From an uncultured Atopobiaceae bacterium (GTDB taxonomy: Bacteria > Actinomycetota > Coriobacteriia > Coriobacteriales > Atopobiaceae), in assembly GCA_947581665.1 (NCBI GenBank), contig CANPVI010000123.1, positions 1 through 5,210 of the forward strand: DNA of 5,210 nt, written 5' to 3'. Numbering within the stretch: the stretch's first letter is position 1; each line of letters starts with the position of its first letter. The notes below the pieces were generated by a model. That model searched no databases. It was not told where the DNA came from and was given only the letters and a program-made list of their open reading frames with translations. Both the position numbers and the translations under genes were made by a program. Below, piece after piece: positions 1 through 5,210 of this stretch.

Positions 1-1044
1 GTAGTAGCGGCGGTAGTCGAGGTTGTGCTTCGTGGCGATCTCGTAGTAGGCCGAAACGCGGTCGGTGGTGAGCGCTGAGAGGATCCACGGGCTCACGATG
101 GTTCGGAACTTCTTGTCGATGGAAGGCGTCGCGTATTCATCGACGTCGATGACAACCACGTCCGTGTCGCCCGTGCGCCCGCTCTTGAGGAAGGCCTCCA
201 CGCGCTCGTCGAGCTTGCGATACTCGTCCACGCCCTTGAAGAGGATCACGGGAACTCCGGGCTCCACGAGCTCGAGCGTGCCGTGGAAGAAGTCGGCCGA
301 GGTGATGTAGCGGGTCCGCTTCCACTGCATCTCCTCGAGGATGCACATGGCGAAGAGGATCGTCTCGCCCCAGAGGGCGCCGGAGCCGATGAACATCGTG
401 TAAGGCTCGAGGCCGTAGCTGCGCGCGATCTTCTCAGCGGTGGGCTCAAAGGCCTTGCGAACGTCGATGAGATCGGCCCAGATGCCGTCGCATTGCTCGA
501 CGAACGCATCGTAGTCGTCAAAGCAGCCGCGATGCTTGAGGAGTTTCAGACCGAAGCGATCCGCGAGGTAGTAGCCCATCTCGCAGCCGCCTGAGCCATG
601 CGTGGAGGCCATCGCCACGCAGTGGTCGGCGCCCACTGCCTGGCCGATGGGGCCTTCGGGCTTGGTCATCGCGAACACCCGCACGCCCATGGCCTTGAGC
701 TTCTCCACGGCCTCGAGGATCTCTGGCGTGGTGCCCGATTCGGAGGCCGTGAGCACGACGGACCTCTCCGTCATTCGCTTGTGGCCGGCGACGAGCCATT
801 CCGCGGCGTGGATGAGATAGACCTCGAGATCCTTGTCGCCGTACTTGTTCATCATGTACTCGAGCTGCATGAGTTCGTCCCAGGTGCCCCCGACGCCCAT
901 GAGGAAGATGGCGTCGTAGCCTTCCTCTGCCACGGCATCGGCCATGGCCTCGAGCGTGTCGCCCACCGCTCGAACCGCCTTGCCATCCTCCAGATAGCCC
1001 TCTTGGTCGAAACGCATGATCTCGACCTTCTCCGATACTTCCAT
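1..1044 (-). CDS. SIS-domain sugar-amine deglycase, FrlB-like (3' end cut off by window)
   Basis: The reading frame stays open from an ATG at 1044 to the left edge, giving 348 residues. It holds two SIS (phosphosugar-binding) domains: GVGGTW at 50-55 and TASESGTTPE at 99-108 in the first, FIGSGALWG at 218-226 and the HGTLELVEPGVP stretch at 254-265 in the second. Glu238 and His254 lie 16 residues apart, as do the catalytic Glu488/His504 of GlmS and the Glu/His pair of FraB. The HGTLELVEPGVP block and the ...YRRYY tail resemble what I recall of E. coli FrlB (fructoselysine-6-phosphate deglycase), so only a few residues are probably missing. Likely reaction: cleavage of a phosphorylated Amadori-type compound to hexose 6-phosphate plus amine, in the cytoplasm. 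A GGAGGAGG site at 1050-1057 supports the start. It lies 57 nt after the other SIS gene and is probably co-transcribed with it. The exact substrate is unknown; a general sugar isomerase is the alternative. Confidence 0.85.
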   Translation of the reverse strand, partial: MEVSEKVEIMRFDQEGYLEDGKAVRAVGDTLEAMADAVAEEGYDAIFLMGVGGTWDELMQLEYMMNKYGDKDLEVYLIHAAEWLVAGHKRMTERSVVLTASESGTTPEILEAVEKLKAMGVRVFAMTKPEGPIGQAVGADHCVAMASTHGSGGCEMGYYLADRFGLKLLKHRGCFDDYDAFVEQCDGIWADLIDVRKAFEPTAEKIARSYGLEPYTMFIGSGALWGETILFAMCILEEMQWKRTRYITSADFFHGTLELVEPGVPVILFKGVDEYRKLDERVEAFLKSGRTGDTDVVVIDVDEYATPSIDKKFRTIVSPWILSALTTDRVSAYYEIATKHNLDYRRYY

Positions 1045-1049
1045 GAACC

Positions 1050-1057
1050 CCTCCTCC
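1050..1057 (-). promoter_or_regulatory. Shine-Dalgarno site of the FrlB-like gene
   Basis: On the minus strand this reads GGAGGAGG, 5 nt before the ATG at 1044. It is a strong ribosome-binding site and fixes the start of the second SIS gene. It implies that this gene is translated independently and not coupled to the preceding gene's stop. Confidence 0.75.
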
Positions 1058-1071
1058 ATACAGGGTGATGC

Positions 1072-1086
1072 GGCCCCCTTCGGGCC
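1072..1086 (-). other. short GC hairpin between the two SIS genes
   Basis: A 5-bp inverted repeat (GGCCC / GGGCC, 5-nt loop) lies in the 57-nt gap between the SIS genes. There is no T-run after it on the minus strand, so it is not a standard intrinsic terminator. It could stabilise or process the mRNA, or occur by chance in GC-rich DNA. Confidence 0.25.
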
Positions 1087-1101
1087 CCTATGCACTACGG
1101 A

Positions 1102-2259
1102 CTACGGCCTTTCGGTCGTGTGATCCCCGTACAAGCAGCTCGCGCGATCGCGAAGCGCCTGTTGCGCCGCCTCGTAGCCATCGGCCTTCGAATCGAGCCC
1201 GCCTTCGCACTCGGCAAGCAGCGGATGGATGTTCCAGGAATCCAGTCGGGCGGACATCTGGGACGAGGTGGTTTGGAAAAGCGCGAGGTTGGGAAGCGCG
1301 CAACACATGCCATCGGCTACAGAGGGCATGGCGATCTCATACGGCCGCCCCATCGGGCACGAGGTGACGAACCACGCGCTTTGGGTGACGTGCGCCATGG
1401 CCTCGGCGCTTGCACGCAGGCGATCGGATCCAAACGGATCATCGATGATGAAGACGCGATACCCGGGAGCTACCTGCATCTCGGGGCCGTGGATGAACTC
1501 CTCGCCCTCGAATGTCATGGACGCCACCTTGAGCGTCTCTTGGAACTTGAGCGCGGCCTCGAGGGCCACACCATAGTTGGGGCCGTTGCCCACGAAGACG
1601 CAGGGATCCCGGCGAGAGAGCTCGAGCGCCGCACGGTCGACGAAACGCTTGGAAACCTCAAGGGCATTCGCATGGGCATGGACGGCGTCATCGATGCCCG
1701 CGAGCGTGCGCGCGCTCCCAACGGCGTCGAGCGATCCCCGCGCCTTAGCCGCGAAGACGGCGAAGAGCATGAGGTACTCAACGAGGCACTGGACGCCCAT
1801 CGTCACGAAGTCCACCGATTCCAGGCCCACGCCGTAATCCAGCACCGCGTCCGCGTGCTTCGAAACGGGCGCATCCACACATGCGGTCAGGGCAATTGCC
1901 GGATTACCCTCCGCGCGCAGGACGTCGAGCGCGCGGAGCGCGTTCGTGGAATAGCCACTCTGGGAGACGACCACGTCGAATGAATTGACGGGGACCTTCG
2001 CGTCAAACGAGCTATAGCGCTCGGGCGTGACAACCCACACCGGCACGCCGAGCGTCTCCTGCATGAAGTCCACCGCGCAGAGTGCGCCGTGGCGCGATGA
2101 CCCCGAGGCGATGATGCGCACGGGTTTCGCGGCTTCGCCATCGGCGAGATAGCGCGCTACCAAGGGATCTACAAGGGATTGCGCGTGATCGAGGTTCTCT
2201 GACATGCGCGTATTTGCCATCACCACGTAGTCGTACATGGTGAACTCGTCCTTGGCCAT
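1102..2259 (-). CDS. SIS-domain enzyme, GlmS-isomerase-like; probable sugar-amine 6-phosphate deglycase
   Basis: The 385-residue protein has two SIS domains and no glutaminase domain, so it is not a full GlmS. First SIS domain: ASGSSRHG at 51-58 and SQSGYSTN at 99-106. Second SIS domain: VGNGPNYG at 223-230, ALKFQE at 236-241 and EEFIHGPE at 253-260. Glu241 and His257 align with GlmS Glu488 (ALKLKE) and His504 (KHGP) with the same 16-residue spacing. The GlmS C-terminal loop carrying the ring-opening Lys603 is not recognisable. This combination is typical of the deglycases FrlB, FraB and GfrF. The likely role is splitting a glucose- or fructose-amine 6-phosphate in the cytoplasm. The start at 2259 is chosen for its GGAGG site; an in-frame upstream codon at 2307 would run into the operator. 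It is the first gene of the SIS operon. AgaS-type deaminase/isomerase is the main alternative. Confidence 0.85.
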   Translation of the reverse strand: MAKDEFTMYDYVVMANTRMSENLDHAQSLVDPLVARYLADGEAAKPVRIIASGSSRHGALCAVDFMQETLGVPVWVVTPERYSSFDAKVPVNSFDVVVSQSGYSTNALRALDVLRAEGNPAIALTACVDAPVSKHADAVLDYGVGLESVDFVTMGVQCLVEYLMLFAVFAAKARGSLDAVGSARTLAGIDDAVHAHANALEVSKRFVDRAALELSRRDPCVFVGNGPNYGVALEAALKFQETLKVASMTFEGEEFIHGPEMQVAPGYRVFIIDDPFGSDRLRASAEAMAHVTQSAWFVTSCPMGRPYEIAMPSVADGMCCALPNLALFQTTSSQMSARLDSWNIHPLLAECEGGLDSKADGYEAAQQALRDRASCLYGDHTTERP

Positions 2260-2267
2260 CGCCTTCT

Positions 2268-2272
2268 CCTCC
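2268..2272 (-). promoter_or_regulatory. Shine-Dalgarno site that sets the start of the GlmS-like gene
   Basis: The minus strand reads GGAGG with an 8-nt spacer before the ATG at 2259. This decides between that ATG and an in-frame upstream codon at 2307, which would add 16 residues encoded by the AT-rich operator DNA. Confidence 0.75.
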
Positions 2273-2281
2273 CTCGTAAAT

Positions 2282-2308
2282 ACAAGTTGATAGTAATTAG
2301 ATACCAAT
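2282..2308 (+). promoter_or_regulatory. operator copy 1 of a 27-bp motif
   Basis: It starts ACAAGTTG and ends GATACCAAT, and matches copy 2 at 19 of 27 positions with the start offset by 33 bp. It lies within a wider imperfect dyad at 2287-2311 with TTGAT / ATCAA ends. It covers the proposed -10 of the SIS operon promoter. A GntR/HutC-type dimer site is the likely function, which would make this a repression site. This is inferred from position and repetition. Confidence 0.6.
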
Positions 2309-2318
2309 CAAAAAACAA
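2290..2318 (-). promoter_or_regulatory. candidate sigma-70 promoter of the SIS operon
   Basis: On the minus strand, TTGTTT (2318-2313) and TACTAT (2295-2290) are separated by 17 nt. Transcription would start near 2283, about 24 nt before the ATG and just upstream of its GGAGG site. Both hexamers are imperfect (about 3/6 and 4/6). The region is strongly AT-rich and lies inside the operator pair, which supports the location more than the exact boxes. Confidence 0.35.
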
Positions 2319-2341
2319 GTTGGATATTTTCTGATACCAAT
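2315..2341 (+). promoter_or_regulatory. operator copy 2 of a 27-bp motif
   Basis: It starts ACAAGTTGG, has an ATATTTT core and ends TGATACCAAT, with TTAGAT following. It matches copy 3 (4479-4505) at 23 of 27 positions. Within it, TTGG (2320-2323) and CCAA (2337-2340) form a dyad with a 13-nt gap. It lies about three helical turns from copy 1, so two dimers could bind on one DNA face. It touches the proposed -35 of the SIS operon. Confidence 0.65.
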
Positions 2342-2441
2342 TAGATCGCGATAGCGCGCGCGAGTGGTATGCTTTCCCACTTTCAGTGCTATTGCTTAAC
2401 TAGGTAGTTGTTTCTTTATGAGGCTCGCGGCCCAGCGCACG
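2342..2441. other. spacer between regulator B and the operators; nothing firm
   Basis: This roughly 100-bp stretch follows the regulator B stop codon. It contains two weak inverted repeats (TCGCG/CGCGA at 2346-2363, and CCACT/AGTGG near 2365-2383), neither followed by a T-run on the minus strand. I see no gene and no convincing terminator, so some read-through from the regulator genes into the SIS genes is possible. Confidence 0.4.
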
Positions 2442-3176
2442 CTAATAGACGAAGGCGTAGCCTCCGCGATCCCCCAGCATTCGCGCGCGCACGTACTCCA
2501 CGGTAACGCCCTCGCGATCAAAGCTCTTGCAATCGAGCCTGATGGCGGGATGATGCACCTCCACCCCGAGGAGCCCGGCATCGCGCGCACCCAACCGCGT
2601 GATTCCAAGCCGCTCTTGGGTTCCCACCACCTCGTGTCCGTAAATGGCGTAGGTCTCGTAGAGGCTGAACGCCTCGATGTCGCGATCTTCGATACCGGGG
2701 AAAAGCGCGAGGGGGATATAGGCTTGCTCGATGCTCACCGGCACGCCATCCGCACTGTTCAAGCGGCGCACGCAGAATATCGCATCGTAGGGGTCGATGC
2801 CCAAGAGCTCGGCGTAATAGGGACCCGCCACCCTGCACGTGCGAGAGAGGAGGCGCACGGAGGGCGCCGCATCCGCGTTCTCCGCCATCTCGCGAAAGCC
2901 CATTGCCGAAGTGTTCGCGATCTCGCCGAGGCCCGCGATGAACGTCCCCTTGCCTTGGATGCGGCGAATCACGCCCTCGTCCACGAGGCCGTCGAGGGCG
3001 TTGCGCACGGTCATGCGGGTGGTCTCGAACTCCTGGGCAAGCTCGTTCTCAGAGGGAAGCGCCGTGCCCAAGGCGTAATCCCCGCGCTCGATGCGACGCA
3101 GGATCGCGCGACGCACCACGAGGTACTTGGGCGTCTTCTTTTCGGCCACGTCCGAGGCGCTCAGCGATACAGCCAC
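2442..3176 (-). CDS. GntR-family transcriptional regulator B (HutC/UTRA type)
   Basis: The 244-residue DNA-binding protein has a winged helix at about 16-82, with LPSENELAQEF, TRMTVRNAL and RIQGKGTFI as the usual GntR landmarks. A UTRA effector domain fills about 105-240 (FCVRRLNSADGVPVSIEQAYIP, then YETYAIYG and TVEYVRARM), where such proteins bind phosphorylated sugars or related ligands. The length is normal for the family. The preferred start is a GTG at 3176, overlapping regulator A by 16 bp; a GTG at 3149 would also keep the whole domain but has no clear ribosome-binding site. The reading frame continues open upstream of 3176, but that stretch is a shadow of regulator A. It lies closest to the SIS operon and its operators, so it is a good candidate for their repressor. 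Which of the two regulators binds is not shown. Confidence 0.88.
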   Translation of the reverse strand: MAVSLSASDVAEKKTPKYLVVRRAILRRIERGDYALGTALPSENELAQEFETTRMTVRNALDGLVDEGVIRRIQGKGTFIAGLGEIANTSAMGFREMAENADAAPSVRLLSRTCRVAGPYYAELLGIDPYDAIFCVRRLNSADGVPVSIEQAYIPLALFPGIEDRDIEAFSLYETYAIYGHEVVGTQERLGITRLGARDAGLLGVEVHHPAIRLDCKSFDREGVTVEYVRARMLGDRGGYAFVY

Positions 3177-3937
3177 TGTCGCCCCACCTTCTCCTTCAGG
3201 TCCGTCGGAAGGTCGTTGCTCGCGAAGTGGTAGCGATCCGGCCGGATGAGCTGCCGCACGTACTCGAAGGGAACTCGGCGCGCGTCGCGCTCCACCGCCT
3301 GGCAGAAGAAGACGGGGTCGCCGGGCGCGAGCCCCAAGAGCTCGGCTTCCCGCTCGTCCACCATCGTGATGGTGATGCGCTCTTCGCCGTGAGCCGCTTG
3401 GATCCCATAGGCTCGTTCGAGCACCTCGTAGAGGCTCTCCTCGGCGTAGTCGTGGTTGGCCACATCCGGGAGATTCGACCAGTTGACCCAAGAGGTATCG
3501 AGGCTGCACACCTGGCCGTCCACCGTGCGGATGCGTCGAAGCTCGAAAACCGTGGTGCCGGGTTCGACCTCCAAACGCAAGGCCACCCGCGCGCTCGCCT
3601 CGACGAGGGTGGCGCCCAGCACTTTCGAACCCGGGACGTGGCCCAACGCCTCCGCGGTCGACGAGAAACCGTCAGTTTCCTCGAAGATGTGGAGCAAGGG
3701 CGGCGCGGCCACGAACGTGCCCGATCCACGTCGCGATTCGAGCTCGAATCCGGAAATGAGAATGGCGATGGCGCCGCGTAGCGCCGTGCGTGAAACCCCC
3801 AGCTTCTCCGCGAGGTCACGCTCGGAGGGGAGGGCGTCTCCGGGCTTGAGGTCGTGGTAGGTGATGTAGGACCTTATGCCCTCGAGGGCCTTCTCCTGCG
3901 GCGAGACTGGGGAGAGCTGAACGGCGCAATCGGTCAT
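3161..3937 (-). CDS. GntR-family transcriptional regulator A (HutC/UTRA type)
   Basis: The 258-residue protein has an N-terminal GntR winged helix at about 14-77 (LPSERDLAEKLGVSRTALRGAI, then ESRRGSGTFVA). A UTRA ligand-binding domain follows at about 93-240 (VFELRRIRTVDGQVCSLDTSWV, DYAEESLYEVLERAYG, FEYVRQLIRPDRYHF). The effector is probably a sugar phosphate or amine-sugar phosphate made by the pathway, by analogy with other UTRA regulators. The ATG at 3937 is preferred; a TTG at 3946 is possible. The upstream ribosome-binding site is weak (GGACGAG about 10 nt before the ATG). The gene starts 22 nt after the stop of the 159-residue gene and its end overlaps regulator B, so the three form one operon. 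It shares only general family similarity with B, so this is not a recent duplication. Confidence 0.9.
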   Translation of the reverse strand: MTDCAVQLSPVSPQEKALEGIRSYITYHDLKPGDALPSERDLAEKLGVSRTALRGAIAILISGFELESRRGSGTFVAAPPLLHIFEETDGFSSTAEALGHVPGSKVLGATLVEASARVALRLEVEPGTTVFELRRIRTVDGQVCSLDTSWVNWSNLPDVANHDYAEESLYEVLERAYGIQAAHGEERITITMVDEREAELLGLAPGDPVFFCQAVERDARRVPFEYVRQLIRPDRYHFASNDLPTDLKEKVGRQWLYR

Positions 3938-3959
3938 GGCTCGCAATCTCGTCCGTTGG

Positions 3960-4439
3960 CTACGACCTCATGCGGCAAAGCCCCTCTTCGAGTTCTCGCG
4001 CAAAGGCCACAAGCTGGCGATAGGCGAGGGACGTTCGCGACGTTGGCCGGGTGATGATGGGGATTTCAAGCCGGGCGGGATCCCCGCTTTCGGTCCTCAC
4101 CATCACTATAATCGACATCCCCGTACAGGAGCCCTGCTTTGCCGCGTTGGCCTTCGACACCACCTGCGGATTCTTCATGATCTCAAGGGCAAGTTGGCGG
4201 CTCGAGAGAGCGGAGAGATCCGCGGGTTCGGCCTCCACGATCTCGCACTCGAGCAGGTCGTCGAAGTCGAAGATCGCGGGCACCTGCCCCGGGAGGCGCA
4301 CCGCCCACCTGCGCGTGGGCTCGTCCACGTAGATGCTCGGGGTGCCCGTGAGCATGCTTCCATCGAGCAGGGTGCTCGTGATCGTGAAATCGAGGTCTTC
4401 GAAGGCCTCTTGCGGGTCCTTCTTCCTAAACAGCCCCAT
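3960..4439 (-). CDS. hypothetical 159-residue cytoplasmic protein
   Basis: I do not recognise a specific family. The protein begins MGLFRKK, has a beta-rich central part at about 35-70 (IYVDEPTRRWAVRLPG, then AIFDFDDLLECEIVEAE) and a second strand-rich part at about 108-130 (MSIIVMVRTES, ARLEIPIIT). It ends with a helix (LAYRQLVAFARELEEGL). The layout recalls small MGLF-type proteins whose C-terminal half is a PH-like fold following a zinc ribbon, but no Cys-pair ribbon is seen here. There is no signal peptide or membrane segment. The ATG at 4439 is chosen because it follows GAGG at a short spacing and starts the typical MGLF sequence; the frame is open upstream to 4580, but that part crosses the divergent promoter and the HAD gene. 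It heads the regulator operon. A sensor or accessory role is only a guess. Confidence 0.7.
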   Translation of the reverse strand: MGLFRKKDPQEAFEDLDFTITSTLLDGSMLTGTPSIYVDEPTRRWAVRLPGQVPAIFDFDDLLECEIVEAEPADLSALSSRQLALEIMKNPQVVSKANAAKQGSCTGMSIIVMVRTESGDPARLEIPIITRPTSRTSLAYRQLVAFARELEEGLCRMRS

Positions 4440-4449
4440 GTCGCCTCGG

Positions 4450-4478
4450 TTCTCTGGTCGATGGCCAATCTCTATAAT
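4450..4478 (+). promoter_or_regulatory. candidate promoter of the HAD gene
   Basis: A perfect TATAAT lies at 4473-4478. A weak -35 (TTCTCT, 4450-4455, about 3/6) sits 17 nt upstream. The start point would fall near 4485, inside operator copy 3, so a bound repressor would block initiation. A weak -35 may also mean an activator is needed. Confidence 0.5.
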
Positions 4479-4504
4479 ACATGTTACATATTTTTTGATA
4501 CCAA
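4474..4504 (-). promoter_or_regulatory. candidate divergent promoter of the regulator operon
   Basis: On the minus strand TTGGTA (4504-4499) precedes TATTAT (4479-4474) with a long 19-nt spacer. The operon's first ATG is about 35 nt further on. The boxes overlap operator copy 3 and the HAD promoter, which would let one bound regulator control both directions, including its own gene. The spacer is unusually long, so confidence is low. Confidence 0.28.
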
Positions 4505-4505
4505 T
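4479..4505 (+). promoter_or_regulatory. operator copy 3 of a 27-bp motif
   Basis: It starts ACATGTTACAT, has the ATATTTT core and ends TGATACCAAT, with TTAGAT following as in copy 2. It matches copy 2 at 23 of 27 positions, although the surrounding genes are unrelated. ATGTTACAT at 4481-4489 is itself a small palindrome. It begins at the base after the TATAAT of the HAD promoter. Confidence 0.65.
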
Positions 4506-4517
4506 TAGATGGCGTGC

Positions 4518-4523
4518 GGGAGG
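4518..4523 (+). promoter_or_regulatory. Shine-Dalgarno site of the HAD gene
   Basis: GGGAGG lies 7 nt before the ATG at 4531. It fixes that start over the longer open frame that begins at 4333, inside the opposite-strand gene. Confidence 0.8.
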
Positions 4524-4530
4524 TTTCGCC

Positions 4531-5196
4531 ATGGCGCTCAAAGCGGTGATCTTCGACATGGATGGCGTGCTCGTGGACACAGAAGCGTCGTATCAGGAAT
4601 CCATTCGCCGTTTCTTCGCCGAGCGCGGCGTGCGCATCCTTGAGGAGGAGCTCCACAGCATCGTGGGATCTTCCTACTCGTTCTACTCCGGGCGCGTCGC
4701 CGGTTGGTGGGAGCAGGTGAAGGACCCGGATCCCGCAGAGGTGGCCATGGGAGTGGAAAAGGCGATGGATCCTTACTTCATTTCCACGCCGGAGGAGATC
4801 GCCGCGCTCGCCAAGCCCGGCTTGCGGGAGACCCTTCACGGCCTCAAGGCTCGGAGACTCAAGCTCGCCGTCGCCTCCGCCTCGCCGTTGCGCGACATCG
4901 AGGCGGTGCTCTCCGCGTGCCGAATCACCGAGTCCTTCGATTCCGCGATCAGCGGCCAAGACGTGGAGGAGAGCAAGCCGAATCCCGCCATCTACCTCGC
5001 CACACTTGCCGCACTCGATCTTCGCGCCGAGGAGTGCGTCGCCGTCGAGGACTCCGATGTCGGCATCGCCGCGGCCCGCGCGGCTGGCATCCCCGTGGTC
5101 GCCCTCCGCGAAAGGCGCTTCGGGTTCTCACAAGCGGGCGCCCGCTGGACCATTGACGCCCTCCCCGAGCTTCTGAATCTGGCAGACTCCTACTAA
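4531..5196 (+). CDS. HAD-superfamily hydrolase, beta-phosphoglucomutase/sugar-phosphatase type
   Basis: The 221-residue protein has all four HAD motifs. Motif I is DMDGVLVDTE, with nucleophile Asp9 and acid/base Asp11. Motif II is VASAS, with Ser116. Motif III is Lys149 in ESKPNP. Motif IV is VEDSDVG, with Glu173 and Asp174 for magnesium. An alpha-helical C1-type cap at about 17-90 marks subfamily IA, which includes beta-phosphoglucomutase and small sugar-phosphate phosphatases. It would act in the cytoplasm on a phosphorylated sugar or by-product. The conserved GSS after the cap helix (46-48) recalls the family, but the cap does not tell mutase from phosphatase. The gene is divergent from the regulator operon and its promoter carries the operator also found before the SIS operon. 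Co-regulation suggests it removes or reworks a sugar phosphate from that pathway. Length is normal and the gene is intact. Confidence 0.88.
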   Translation: MALKAVIFDMDGVLVDTEASYQESIRRFFAERGVRILEEELHSIVGSSYSFYSGRVAGWWEQVKDPDPAEVAMGVEKAMDPYFISTPEEIAALAKPGLRETLHGLKARRLKLAVASASPLRDIEAVLSACRITESFDSAISGQDVEESKPNPAIYLATLAALDLRAEECVAVEDSDVGIAAARAAGIPVVALRERRFGFSQAGARWTIDALPELLNLADSY

Positions 5197-5210
5197 CCGC
5201 CAAGTGGAGC

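Noticed and set aside
1090..1983. A 297-residue open frame on the plus strand opposite the GlmS-like gene
   Set aside because: It is antisense to a clear SIS enzyme, rich in His, Arg and Gly in a way typical of GC-rich shadow frames, and has no ribosome-binding site or recognisable domain.
2282..2341. CRISPR-like or transposon-end repeat
   Set aside because: There are only two diverged 27-bp units here plus one at another promoter, with no array, no flanking transposase and no target-site duplication. Operators explain the pattern better.
2346..2383. Intrinsic terminator after regulator B
   Set aside because: Short GC-rich inverted repeats exist but no T-run follows on the minus strand, and the DNA is naturally rich in CGCG, so chance pairing is likely.
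2418..3233. A 271-residue open frame on the plus strand opposite regulator B
   Set aside because: The opposite strand encodes a full GntR/UTRA protein. This frame has no family motif and reads like a low-complexity mirror of it.
3177..3509. A longer N-terminus for regulator B (start at 3509)
   Set aside because: The extra 111 residues are Arg/Gly/His-rich and lie wholly within regulator A in another frame. GntR regulators normally begin close to the winged helix.
4333..4530. A longer N-terminus for the HAD protein (start at 4333)
   Set aside because: The extension overlaps the 159-residue gene, the promoter and the operator. The ATG at 4531 has a GGGAGG site and places the DxDG motif at the usual position near residue 9.

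Overview
The window comes from a bacterial chromosome with GC-rich coding DNA and strongly AT-rich control regions. Strong GGAGG-type Shine-Dalgarno sites, GC-biased third codon positions and a sugar-amine gene set would fit a gut actinomycete of the Coriobacteriia (Collinsella or Olsenella type). That placement is inference, because no rRNA or marker gene is present.

Layout. Five genes lie on the minus strand. In transcription order they are a 159-residue protein of unknown function (4439 to 3960), a GntR/UTRA regulator A (3937 to 3161), a second GntR/UTRA regulator B that overlaps A by 16 bp (3176 to 2442), an AT-rich control region (about 2260-2346), a GlmS-like SIS enzyme (2259 to 1102) and a second, FrlB-like SIS enzyme (1044 to beyond the left edge). 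One gene lies on the plus strand: a HAD-superfamily sugar-phosphate phosphatase or phosphoglucomutase-like protein (4531-5196). It is divergent from the regulator operon.

How it may work together. Both SIS proteins keep the Glu and His, 16 residues apart, that GlmS and the Amadori-product deglycases (FraB, FrlB, GfrE/GfrF) use for catalysis. The pair therefore looks like deglycases that split phosphorylated sugar-amine conjugates (fructoselysine- or glucoselysine-6-phosphate type) into a hexose phosphate and an amine. A transporter or PTS and any kinase would lie outside the window, probably past the left edge. The substrate is inferred, not shown.

The strongest non-coding signal is a 27-bp motif ending in TGATACCAAT, present three times. 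Two tandem copies 33 bp apart sit over the likely promoter of the SIS operon. The third abuts a perfect TATAAT in the divergent region between the regulator operon and the HAD gene. The simplest reading is one GntR-family regulon covering the deglycase operon, the HAD gene and the regulators themselves. I see no mobile element, CRISPR array, tRNA or rRNA here. The system looks like a new arrangement of known families, not a wholly new class.
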